The position numbers and the translations under genes were made by a program. Positions 1 through 6,213 of a stretch of DNA of 9,179 bases are shown here, piece by piece; the first letter of the stretch is position 1; each line of letters opens with the position of its first letter. A model generated the notes under the pieces. That model was not told the origin of the DNA. It was given only the letters and a program-made list of their open reading frames with translations, and made no database searches. Origin of the DNA: Methanobacteriota archaeon (GTDB lineage Archaea > Hydrothermarchaeota > Hydrothermarchaeia > Hydrothermarchaeales > JACQPM01); contig JACQPM010000040.1 of assembly GCA_016207475.1 (NCBI GenBank), positions 1-9,179 of the forward strand, written 5' to 3'.

Positions 1-379
1 GGTCTATATCGAAGGCCAGCTCCTGCCCCAGGAAGTTCTCGCACCCCCAGCACTCACGGTAGTTGAAGTCGCACCGCCGGCAGACCTCCAGGCTTTTGTA
101 TAGATTGCGGTCGTAGTAGACCCCCTCCGGCAGATATTGGAGGGCGTACTCCCTCAGCTCCTCCAGCCCCCGGTAGTCGTCTATTATGACGGTGTTCCGC
201 CTGATATCGCGGTACTCCGGTAGATATATCCCAGTATGCCGCCCAAGGATGACGGCGAAGACCGTGTTCTGCCGTCGGCCCAGCCAGGAGGCCACACCCT
301 CTAGAGAGAACTCCTCGCTGTAGAAGGACGTTCTCTCCTCCAGGGTGGCGTATCTCATCCCCTTGGGCAGGCGGTACAT
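1..379 (-). CDS. DNA primase small subunit-like protein, N-terminal part (runs off window)
   Basis: Not in any long complete frame; I translated it from the reverse complement. ATG is at 379-377 and 126 residues are visible before the window edge. The N-terminus (FYSEEF near residues 19-24, then an LGRHTGIYLP stretch at 45-54) and the final ELAFDID (120-126) resemble archaeal/eukaryotic PriS-type primases, where an FDxD motif carries catalytic metal-binding Asp (here D124 and D126). Just before it is a four-cysteine knuckle, C100, C103, C110 and C113 (CxxC-x6-CxxC), which could bind zinc or Fe-S. In classical PriS the zinc site lies elsewhere, so this is probably a primase-related paralogue rather than the replicative subunit. 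Its ATG overlaps the stop of the radical SAM gene by 1 nt (TAATG), so translation is probably coupled. The family call rests on remembered motif similarity, and the C-terminus cannot be judged. Confidence 0.55.
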   Translation of the reverse strand, partial: MYRLPKGMRYATLEERTSFYSEEFSLEGVASWLGRRQNTVFAVILGRHTGIYLPEYRDIRRNTVIIDDYRGLEELREYALQYLPEGVYYDRNLYKSLEVCRRCDFNYRECWGCENFLGQELAFDID

Positions 380-1401
380 TATCTGACCACGGCTATCCTT
401 GCCCCGCAGCTGGGGCAGCGGTTCTCCTCCGTTAACTCCATCCTCCTGACCACGAAGCCCCACCTCTCGATGAGGAGGGACCCGCAGTTGTAGCAGTAGG
501 TGTTCTCCCCCTCGTGCCCAGGGACGTTCCCCGTATATACGTAACGGAGCCTCTCCAGCCCTAGCTCCCGGGCCCTCTCCAGGGTCTCGACGGGCGTCGG
601 TGGGAGACCGGTCAGCCTGTAGTCTGGATGGAAGCGGGTGAAGTGGACTGGTATGTCCTTGCTCAGCCCTGCCACCCACTCCACGAACTGCTGGAGCTCC
701 TCCTCCCTGTCGTTCTTGGTGGGTATCACCAGGTAGACGAGCTCCACATGTATCCCTTTCTTCACGGCGCTCTCGACCCTCTCCAGGACCGGCTTCAGCC
801 TGGCAGAGGAGACCTCCCTGTAGAAGGCATCGGTGAAGGCCTTCACGTCCACCCTGTAGGCCCCCAGGTATGGGGCTATGGCCGCCAGGCCATCCTCTGT
901 CATGTAGCCGTTGGTCACGTAGGCCGTGTAGAGGCCCCTCTCCCTTGCCAATCGGGCGGAGTCGTAGGTGTACTCGAACCAGATGGTGGGCTCGTTGTAG
1001 GTCCAGGCCACGCCCCGGCACCCCAGCCTCTCGGCCAGGGCCACGACCCGCTCCGGCAGGTACTCCTGGGCGTGCCCTTCCAGGCCCGCCCTCCCCTCCT
1101 CGAACTCTGCCTGGGAGATGGAGAAGTTCTGGCAGTGGAGGCACCGGAAGTTGCAGCTTATGGAGCCGAGGGAGAGGACGAGGGTCCCGGGATGAAAGTG
1201 GTAGAGGGGTTTCTTCTCCACCGGGTCGGCGTGGATGGCGGATACCAAGGCGTAGTTCAGGGTGAAGAGCCTTCCGCTGCGGTTCTCCCGCACCCTGCAG
1301 AACCCCCGCCTCCCATCGGGTATGGTGCAGGAGTATGAACAGAGCTTGCACTTCACCTTGCCGCTCTGGAGAGGCTCCCAGAGCATCGCCTCCCTTTCCA
1401 T
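379..1401 (-). CDS. amrS: AmmeMemoRadiSam system radical SAM enzyme (AmrS-like, PflA-related)
   Basis: A 340-aa radical SAM protein. The CxxxCxxC cluster motif is C83-C87-C90 (SCNFRCLHCQN), which binds the 4Fe-4S cluster that cleaves S-adenosylmethionine. The N-terminal Cys-rich segment (C18, C21, C25, C35) and the following NYALVSAIHADPVEKKPLYH stretch are characteristic of the AmrS branch of COG1180. The C-terminus carries two CxxC pairs (C303/C306 in CYNCG and C329/C332 in CPSCG), suggesting a rubredoxin- or zinc-ribbon-like tail. Family members often travel with MEMO and AMMECR1 proteins; neither is in view, and the substrate is not established. The stop of the DUF2795 gene lies 1 nt upstream of ATG 1401 and the primase-like gene overlaps its own stop, so it sits inside an operon. 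A second ATG (1386, residue 6) is possible, but GGAGG would be only 2 nt from it, so I keep the longer form. Confidence 0.88.
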   Translation of the reverse strand: MEREAMLWEPLQSGKVKCKLCSYSCTIPDGRRGFCRVRENRSGRLFTLNYALVSAIHADPVEKKPLYHFHPGTLVLSLGSISCNFRCLHCQNFSISQAEFEEGRAGLEGHAQEYLPERVVALAERLGCRGVAWTYNEPTIWFEYTYDSARLARERGLYTAYVTNGYMTEDGLAAIAPYLGAYRVDVKAFTDAFYREVSSARLKPVLERVESAVKKGIHVELVYLVIPTKNDREEELQQFVEWVAGLSKDIPVHFTRFHPDYRLTGLPPTPVETLERARELGLERLRYVYTGNVPGHEGENTYCYNCGSLLIERWGFVVRRMELTEENRCPSCGARIAVVR

Positions 1402-1402
1402 T

Positions 1403-1771
1403 TTACAGAACCCGCTCGCAGATCTCGCCGACGCTGTTGAAGGAGTAGCCCTCCGGGAGGTTCTCCAGGGCCGTGAATGTCGCCAGGGAGGCGCCCCTGC
1501 CGGCGGCGTGGGTCAGTATCTTGTCCTTGGCGGCCGGGAATCTCAGCCCCTGCAGGGCTTTGTAGACCTCCAGGCTGCAGACGACCTTGACGTTCTTGCA
1601 TACGGCCCCCACGTCCCCGAACTGGACCCCCTCCTCCAGCTGTTTGAGGGTTTCCAGGACCGTTCTCCGGGCCTTCTTCTTAGTGGCATGTCCGATAACT
1701 GCCTCCTTGTCGGCCGGGAATCGGAGGCCGCTCAGGGCCTCGAAGATCTCTTCGCTGCAGTATAGCGCCAC
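1403..1771 (-). CDS. Tandem DUF2795 protein
   Basis: A 122-aa protein made of two copies of a roughly 60-residue unit. Repeat 1 has ALSGLRFPADK at 12-22 and repeat 2 has ALQGLRFPAAK at 72-82, an exact 60-residue period. The FPA-x-K signature followed by a helix and a late LP/LE turn fits DUF2795, a small domain of unknown function usually seen as a single copy. Each repeat has a Cys at the same two positions (C5/C65 and C58/C118). No membrane segment or signal peptide is seen. The start is GTG at 1771, preceded by GGGAG and 4 nt after the KorC stop. It lies between the oxidoreductase gamma subunit and the radical SAM gene. A role linked to the oxidoreductase or to redox/metal handling is only inferred from position and the paired cysteines. 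Confidence 0.8.
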   Translation of the reverse strand: MALYCSEEIFEALSGLRFPADKEAVIGHATKKKARRTVLETLKQLEEGVQFGDVGAVCKNVKVVCSLEVYKALQGLRFPAAKDKILTHAAGRGASLATFTALENLPEGYSFNSVGEICERVL

Positions 1772-1775
1772 GGTA

Positions 1776-2264
1776 TCACTCCCTCGATTCCAGGTGCTCG
1801 AACTCGTACCCGAACCTCACGGCCTTTATATTCTCCTCGAAGAGCTTCTTCGGGAAGGTCTTCTCCATGTCGAGCTTGCCGATGTCCACCCCTATCATCT
1901 TGAGGAGGTGGCCTAGGGCTATGGTATTCCCGAAGATCGCACCACCGAACTTCTCGGCCCCAAGCTCGCTGAATGGGACCTGCTCGTCGGTGCAGAGGCC
2001 CGACTCGCATACGATCTTCCTGGCACAGACCTTGTCCTCTTTTTTCGAGAGCATGAGCATGATGTCTGCCACCTCCACCATGGGGGAGCCGATGGGCTTC
2101 TCGTCGTAGGTCAGGTAGGCCAGGCTCTTCTGGGTCCTTATGGCGGAGTCGTAATCGTAGAGGAGGCTGACATGGTACCCCAGCTGGATCAGTGCAACAG
2201 CAAGGGCGTGGGCTATGAACCTTATACCCTGCCCCCCTTCCCCTGAGATGACTATCTTCTTCAT
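1776..2264 (-). CDS. korC: 2-oxoacid:ferredoxin oxidoreductase, gamma subunit (KorC-like)
   Basis: A 162-aa subunit of the pyruvate/2-oxoacid ferredoxin oxidoreductase catalytic domain family. The N-terminal GEGGQGI (8-14) is the hallmark glycine loop of gamma subunits, followed by a helix, a second strand and VEVADIMLML near 64-73. In the family this domain helps bind CoA and completes the active complex with KorA, KorB and KorD. The segment that usually reads Y(G)-x(n)-RGG is here SAIRTQKSLAYL (about 40-51), so the RGG element is changed; this may reflect a substrate variant. It starts 4 nt after the KorB stop with GGAGTGAG just upstream of ATG 2264, and its TGA lies 4 nt before the DUF2795 gene. 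Confidence 0.85.
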   Translation of the reverse strand: MKKIVISGEGGQGIRFIAHALAVALIQLGYHVSLLYDYDSAIRTQKSLAYLTYDEKPIGSPMVEVADIMLMLSKKEDKVCARKIVCESGLCTDEQVPFSELGAEKFGGAIFGNTIALGHLLKMIGVDIGKLDMEKTFPKKLFEENIKAVRFGYEFEHLESRE

Positions 2265-2268
2265 CCTC

Positions 2269-3003
2269 TCACTCCTTCTTCACCACTCCCAGGTCGTGAG
2301 GTCCCAGGACCTCCACATCCCGGACGATCTTATACTTCTCCTTGTACATGGCGAACATCTCCGAGGCCTTCTTATAGCCTATGTGGCGCCCGTTGATCTC
2401 GATGCAGTCGCTCACGACATCGACGAAGGCGAAGCCCTTCCACTGTATCGCCTCCTGGATGCACTTCTGCATATGGAGCACGTGCCAGACGGTGGACCTG
2501 GCGTAGAAGTACCTGGGCATCGTCCGCAAGATCCCATGGATGTCTATGGGCTCGTACTTACAGCCTTTGGGCGAGGTGGTGGTATAGGTCCCCTTGGGGG
2601 TCGTCGGGCTGTACTGCCCGGCTGTGAGGCCGTAGATCTCGTTGTTGTTGCAGACGACGGTTATGTCCGGGTCGCGCCTGGCGGTGTGGAGGAAGTGGTT
2701 CCCGCCTATGCTGAAGAGGTCCCCGTCTCCAGATAGGACGACGACGTTGTGTTGGGGCCTCACGGTCTTTATCGCCTCGGCAGAGGTGAGGGCCCTCCCG
2801 TGGAGGGAGTGGACCGCGTCCATGTTGAGGTAACCTGCCATCCTCCCCGAGCAGCCGATGCCCGAGACGGCGATGGTGTTGGTGTGATCGAGGTTCATCC
2901 CGGCCAGGACCTTGGCGGTGTTCTTGAGGACGGAGCCTATGCCACAGCCGGGGCACCAGCTGTGGGGGTACCGCTGCATCTTTATCAGGTCTTTATAGTA
3001 CAT
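2269..3003 (-). CDS. korB: 2-oxoacid:ferredoxin oxidoreductase, beta subunit (KorB-like, TPP-binding)
   Basis: A 244-aa catalytic subunit that binds thiamine diphosphate and Mg2+. The TPP motif begins at GDGD (92-95), continues through FSIGGNHFLHTARR, and ends at NNN (119-121) and YGLTAGQYSPT. Cys17, Cys20 (CPGCG), Cys51 (GIGCSGR) and Cys200 (CIEIN) match the positions of the four ligands of the single 4Fe-4S cluster in archaeal two- and four-subunit 2-oxoacid oxidoreductases. With KorA it decarboxylates a 2-oxoacid and passes electrons via this cluster to KorD and ferredoxin. The ATG at 3003 overlaps the KorA end by 11 nt, a strong sign of coupled synthesis. Substrate (2-oxoglutarate, branched 2-oxoacid or other) cannot be fixed from sequence alone. 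Confidence 0.93.
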   Translation of the reverse strand: MYYKDLIKMQRYPHSWCPGCGIGSVLKNTAKVLAGMNLDHTNTIAVSGIGCSGRMAGYLNMDAVHSLHGRALTSAEAIKTVRPQHNVVVLSGDGDLFSIGGNHFLHTARRDPDITVVCNNNEIYGLTAGQYSPTTPKGTYTTTSPKGCKYEPIDIHGILRTMPRYFYARSTVWHVLHMQKCIQEAIQWKGFAFVDVVSDCIEINGRHIGYKKASEMFAMYKEKYKIVRDVEVLGPHDLGVVKKE

Positions 3004-4048
3004 CTTCCAGCTCCACCCCCAGGACCTCTTTAAGGGGCTCCTTGATCCTCGAGAGGCTGATCTTCCCGCCCAGGAGGGGGATCTTCTCCACCTCTCTCCC
3101 TATGGCGTGCTCCACCAGCATGGCGTACTGTCCGTCGTTGGCCTCGAGGACGACTATGTGCTCATATCCCTCGCATGCCTTCCGAAGCTCCTCCTTCAGG
3201 ACTGGGAAGATCCGGATAGGACGGAAGTGGGAGAACCTCTCCTGGAGGGGCGCAACGACGCGGGAGGTGGAGCCGTAGGAGATGAGGAGGGTGTCGCTGT
3301 CCCTCTCTTTATATTCGTATAAGGGGTACCTCTTCGCCACCTCCTCGTTCCTCTTCTTCACCTTCCTCACCCACGCCTCCTGGACCTGAGGATTGCCGGT
3401 CCTTGGGATGCCTTCCTCATCGGCGGCAATGCCGGTGAAATGCCTCTTCCCGGTCCCCAGGGGAGGCCTTGATCTGGGTACTGCTGGGGGGATCTCCAGG
3501 GCCTCCAGGTCGACGGGCTCGTAGAGGTGGCTTACATAGCCGTCGCAGAGGAAGATCACGGGCTGCATGGCCTCCTCGGCGGCGTTGAAGGCCGTCACCG
3601 CCAGGGTGTAGCACTCGGCCGGTGAGTTCGGGTAGAAGGCGAGGGGGTAGTAGGTCCCGTGGGCCCCGTGCATGGCCTGGAGGATGTCCTCCTGGGCAGG
3701 GAAGGTGGGGGCGCCGGTGCTTGGGCCGACGCGCTGGGACTCGAAGAAGACCGTCGGGGCCTCCACCCTGTAGCCCCAGCTTATGGCCTCCTGCATGAGG
3801 CTGAAGCCAGGGCCCGAGGTGGCGGTGAAGGCCTTGGCCCCCGCCAGGGAGGCGCTCACGACGGCGATGGCAGCGGCGATCTCGTCCTCGGCCTGGAGGA
3901 AATGAAAGTCCTGCTGCTCCTCGGCTCGCTCTGCGGCCAGGGTGAGGATCTCGGTGGTGGGGCTTATGGGATAGCCGGCGAAGTAGTTGGCCCCCGCCCT
4001 CAGGGCGCCCTGGAAGAAGGCATCATTCCCGCCCAGCAGCGTCTTCAT
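2993..4048 (-). CDS. korA: 2-oxoacid:ferredoxin oxidoreductase, alpha subunit (KorA-like)
   Basis: A 351-aa alpha subunit, close to the usual KorA size (about 350-390). Visible signatures are YPISPTTE (26-33), LQAEDE (51-56, with the Glu that contacts TPP in the family), TSGPGFSLMQEAI (77-89) and RVGPSTGAPT (106-115). The C-terminal third (about 255-340) fits the transketolase C-terminal-like domain II. The open frame continues upstream to 4144, but that extension is basic, low-complexity sequence antisense-like to KorD. The true start is ATG 4048: it overlaps the KorD stop as ATGA and begins the conserved MKTLLGGNDAFFQGA stretch. The stop is TAA inside the first codons of korB. The D-A-B-C gene order is that of archaeal Kor operons. 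Confidence 0.92.
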   Translation of the reverse strand: MKTLLGGNDAFFQGALRAGANYFAGYPISPTTEILTLAAERAEEQQDFHFLQAEDEIAAAIAVVSASLAGAKAFTATSGPGFSLMQEAISWGYRVEAPTVFFESQRVGPSTGAPTFPAQEDILQAMHGAHGTYYPLAFYPNSPAECYTLAVTAFNAAEEAMQPVIFLCDGYVSHLYEPVDLEALEIPPAVPRSRPPLGTGKRHFTGIAADEEGIPRTGNPQVQEAWVRKVKKRNEEVAKRYPLYEYKERDSDTLLISYGSTSRVVAPLQERFSHFRPIRIFPVLKEELRKACEGYEHIVVLEANDGQYAMLVEHAIGREVEKIPLLGGKISLSRIKEPLKEVLGVELEDVL

Positions 4049-4272
4049 TCCTGCTTCTCCCCCGGCCCCCTGACCTTGGACCTGTTGATGAGCTCTATCG
4101 CTATGTCGGGGCAGTAGCGCTCGCACATCCCGCTCTCGACGCATTTACCAGGCTCTATGATCTCGTTCTTCACCAGCGCCAAAGCATTCACAGGGCAGAC
4201 GTCCACGCATATGTGGCAGCGCTTGCATAAGACGTCGTTCCACCTGACTTTGACCCTGTTTATCCAAGCCAT
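4045..4272 (-). CDS. korD: 2-oxoacid:ferredoxin oxidoreductase, delta subunit (KorD-like ferredoxin) with a Cys-to-Ser change
   Basis: A 75-aa bacterial-type ferredoxin module that should carry electrons from the KorB cluster to free ferredoxin. The first motif is complete: C16, C19, C22, C26 (CKRCHICVDVCP). The second motif reads CVESGMCERYCP, giving C44, Ser47, C50 and C54, so the second cysteine of this motif is serine (codon AGC). In ferredoxins that position ligates one iron of the second cluster, so the cluster could be 3Fe-4S, Ser-ligated 4Fe-4S, or absent. The short charged tail after residue 62 is not diagnostic. The stop overlaps the korA start by 4 nt. The ATG at 4272 lies 10 nt after the unknown gene upstream. 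Confidence 0.92.
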   Translation of the reverse strand: MAWINRVKVRWNDVLCKRCHICVDVCPVNALALVKNEIIEPGKCVESGMCERYCPDIAIELINRSKVRGPGEKQE

Positions 4273-4282
4273 GCGAGACCAT

Positions 4283-4555
4283 TCACCTGTAATGCCAGAG
4301 CTCGGCGTATCTGTTTATAACGATCGCCTTGAAGTCCCCTCTCTTCTCCCTTATCTTCTGAGCAGTCTTGGGATCGCCCAGATACTCCAGCCAATCGGCC
4401 ACCCAGATGGCCTCCTTCTCGGTGAAGAGGTCCAGGTTCTGCCTCAGCTCCCTGAGGTTCCTTATGGCCCTCTCCCCCAGGTAATAGGGGTTCTTTTTGA
4501 CGGGATCGAACATCTTCTTGGCCAGGTCCATCAGGACGCCCTTACTCTCTACCAT
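4283..4555 (-). CDS. Unknown 90-aa protein, first gene of the Kor operon
   Basis: I do not recognise this protein. It is 90 aa, charged and apparently all-helical, with no cysteine, membrane segment or signal peptide. Notable pieces are LAKKMFDPVKKNPYYLGERAIRNL, an ADWLEYLGDPKTAQKI stretch and an aromatic C-terminus (RYAELWHYR). I choose ATG 4555 because GGAGG sits 7 nt upstream; a GTG at 4570 in the same frame would add five residues (MGGGS) that are themselves the ribosome-binding sequence. It is preceded by a well-placed TATA box and followed by korD after 10 nt, so it is the promoter-proximal gene of the oxidoreductase operon. An accessory or assembly role for the complex is an inference from position alone. 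Confidence 0.75.
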   Translation of the reverse strand: MVESKGVLMDLAKKMFDPVKKNPYYLGERAIRNLRELRQNLDLFTEKEAIWVADWLEYLGDPKTAQKIREKRGDFKAIVINRYAELWHYR

Positions 4556-4597
4556 GGAGCCGCCTCCCACGCCTTGGTGGCATACTGCTACTGACGA

Positions 4598-4614
4598 TGT
4601 ATATAGTCTTTTCG
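4598..4614 (-). promoter_or_regulatory. Archaeal promoter (BRE + TATA) of the leftward Kor operon
   Basis: Read on the minus strand, 4614-4598 is CGAAAAGACTATATACA: a purine-rich BRE-like element followed by TATATA (4605-4600). The expected start of transcription about 25 nt downstream is near 4577, giving a roughly 20-nt leader that contains the GGAGG before ATG 4555. No other convincing promoter was seen before the packed genes to its left. Confidence 0.6.
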
Positions 4615-4635
4615 CGAACGTATATAGACCTTTCC
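4599..4635. repeat. Two direct repeats of GTATATAG spaced 21 bp in the divergent promoter region
   Basis: GTATATAG occurs at 4599-4606 and 4620-4627, and the following bases are also similar (TCTTTTCG and ACCTTTCC; 13 of 16 positions identical overall). The start-to-start distance of 21 bp is about two helical turns. The left copy overlaps the leftward TATA box; the right copy lies between the two promoters. It could be a dimeric regulator site or simply a second TATA box. Confidence 0.4.
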
Positions 4636-4643
4636 ACTATAAC

Positions 4644-4686
4644 TTATATAATTCTGGATATAGAGATAAACGAGGGAAGGGAGGTG
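4644..4686 (+). promoter_or_regulatory. Promoter and ribosome-binding site of the aldehyde dehydrogenase gene
   Basis: TTATATA at 4644-4650 is a TATA box; transcription should begin around 4672. GAGGTG at 4681-4686, inside a longer purine run (GGGAAGGGAGGTG), is a strong Shine-Dalgarno sequence 9 nt before ATG 4696. A further TATAG-like sequence at 4659-4663 is less well placed. Confidence 0.55.
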
Positions 4687-4695
4687 CGGTGATCG

Positions 4696-6198
4696 ATGGC
4701 GGCGAGGACGAAGGAGTACGGAGTATACATCGGCGGGGAGTGGGTGGACTCCTCAGGTAAGGAGACCTTCGAGACCAGAAATCCTGCCAATGAGAGGGTG
4801 CTGGCCACCTTCCCGAACGGGACCAGGAAGGATGTGGAGAGGGCCGTAGCGGCAGCGGAGGAGGCCTATCCCAGGTGGCGAGGCTATCCAGCCCCAAGGA
4901 GGGCGGAGATCGTCCTCAAGGCCGCCCTGGTAATGGAGGAGCGGAAGGAGGAGCTGGGGGCCCTCGTGACGAGGGAGATGGGGAAGGTGATAGCCGAGGG
5001 CCGGGGCGACGTCCAGGAGTCCATAGACTTCCTCAAGTACATCTCCGGGGAGGGGAGGAGGCTCCTGGGGGAGACGACCCCGTCGGAACTGCCCGACAAG
5101 ATCTGCTTCACCCTGAGGCAGCCGAAGGGGGTCGTGGGCTGCATAACCCCCTGGAACTTCCCCACCGCCATACCGAGCTGGAAGATCGGCGCCGCCCTGG
5201 TCTGCGGGAACACCATCGTCTTCAAGCCCGCCAGCTACACACCCCTCTGCGGGGCCGCCCTCATGGATGTCTACGAGGAAGCGGGGCTCCCAGCTGGGGT
5301 CCTGAACATGGTCACCGGCGAGGGCGGCGTTGTGGGCACCGCCATAGTAGAACACCCGAAGGTCAGGTCCATCTCCTTCACGGGCTCGGTCCCTGTGGGA
5401 AAGGAGGTCTATGAGAAGGGGGCCCGGAGAATGGTCCACGTCCACCTGGAGCTGGGTGGAAAGAATCCTATCATAGCCATGGAGGACGCAGATCTCGACC
5501 TGCTCCTGGAGGGGATACTCTTCGGGGCCTTCGGTACCGCTGGCCAGAGGTGCACCGCTGCCTCGAGGCTCATCATCCACGAGGATATCTACGACCTGTT
5601 CATGGACCTCTTCCTGGCCAGGGTCGCAAGGCTCAGGATCGGGGACCCCATCGACCCCAAGGTGGATGTGGGCCCCGTGGTGAGCAGGGACCAGATGGAA
5701 CGGGTCCTCAACTACATAGCGATCGGGAAGAACGAAGGAGCAAAGCTCCTCTGCGGCGGCCACCGGATGACGAAGGGCGCCTATGGCAAAGGCTTCTTCA
5801 TAGAGCCGACGATCTTCCTGGCGCGCCACGGGATGAGGATCGCCGTGGAAGAGATCTTCGGCCCTGTCCTCTCGGTGATAAAGATAAAGAGCTTCGAAGA
5901 GGCCGTTGCAGTGGCCAATGATGTGGAGTACGGCCTCTCCTCCTCCATCTACACCAGGGACATAAACAGGGCCTGGAGAGCCATAGACAGGCTCGAAGCC
6001 GGGATAACGTACATCAACGCCCCCACCATCGGGGCCGAGGTCCACCTCCCCTTCGGAGGGATAAAGAACACGGGGGTGGGCGGGAGGGAGGCCGGGTCCA
6101 CGGCCATAGACGAGTTCACGGAGATCAAGACCGTCTTCGTAGACTACAGCGGCAGGCTCCAGAAGGCCCAGATAGAGGAGGTGAAGCCTCCCAAGTAG
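4696..6198 (+). CDS. NAD(P)-dependent aldehyde dehydrogenase (ALDH superfamily)
   Basis: A 500-aa soluble aldehyde dehydrogenase, full length for the family. Visible parts are TPWNFP (151-156, with oxyanion Asn154), the cofactor loop FTGSVPVG (228-235), general base Glu252 in LELGGKNP, catalytic nucleophile Cys286 in GTAGQRCTAAS, and EIFGP (386-390). The C-terminal INAPTIGAEVHLPFGGIKNTG and FVDYSGRLQKAQI resemble the branch containing 2-oxoglutarate-semialdehyde and aminoadipate-semialdehyde dehydrogenases, so a semialdehyde substrate is plausible but not proven. It oxidises an aldehyde to an acid with NAD(P)H formation. It is first in a two-gene unit and divergent from the Kor operon. It ends in TAG, and the next gene is in the same frame 15 nt later. 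Confidence 0.92.
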   Translation: MAARTKEYGVYIGGEWVDSSGKETFETRNPANERVLATFPNGTRKDVERAVAAAEEAYPRWRGYPAPRRAEIVLKAALVMEERKEELGALVTREMGKVIAEGRGDVQESIDFLKYISGEGRRLLGETTPSELPDKICFTLRQPKGVVGCITPWNFPTAIPSWKIGAALVCGNTIVFKPASYTPLCGAALMDVYEEAGLPAGVLNMVTGEGGVVGTAIVEHPKVRSISFTGSVPVGKEVYEKGARRMVHVHLELGGKNPIIAMEDADLDLLLEGILFGAFGTAGQRCTAASRLIIHEDIYDLFMDLFLARVARLRIGDPIDPKVDVGPVVSRDQMERVLNYIAIGKNEGAKLLCGGHRMTKGAYGKGFFIEPTIFLARHGMRIAVEEIFGPVLSVIKIKSFEEAVAVANDVEYGLSSSIYTRDINRAWRAIDRLEAGITYINAPTIGAEVHLPFGGIKNTGVGGREAGSTAIDEFTEIKTVFVDYSGRLQKAQIEEVKPPK

Positions 6199-6213
6199 CT
6201 GGGTGGGGCGAGG

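Noticed and set aside
628..1338. Plus-strand open frame opposite the radical SAM gene
   Set aside because: It has no recognisable domain and is the antisense shadow of a strongly conserved enzyme.
4049..4144. Upstream extension of KorA
   Set aside because: The extra residues are low-complexity and overlap korD; ATG 4048 has the classical ATGA overlap and begins the conserved subunit.
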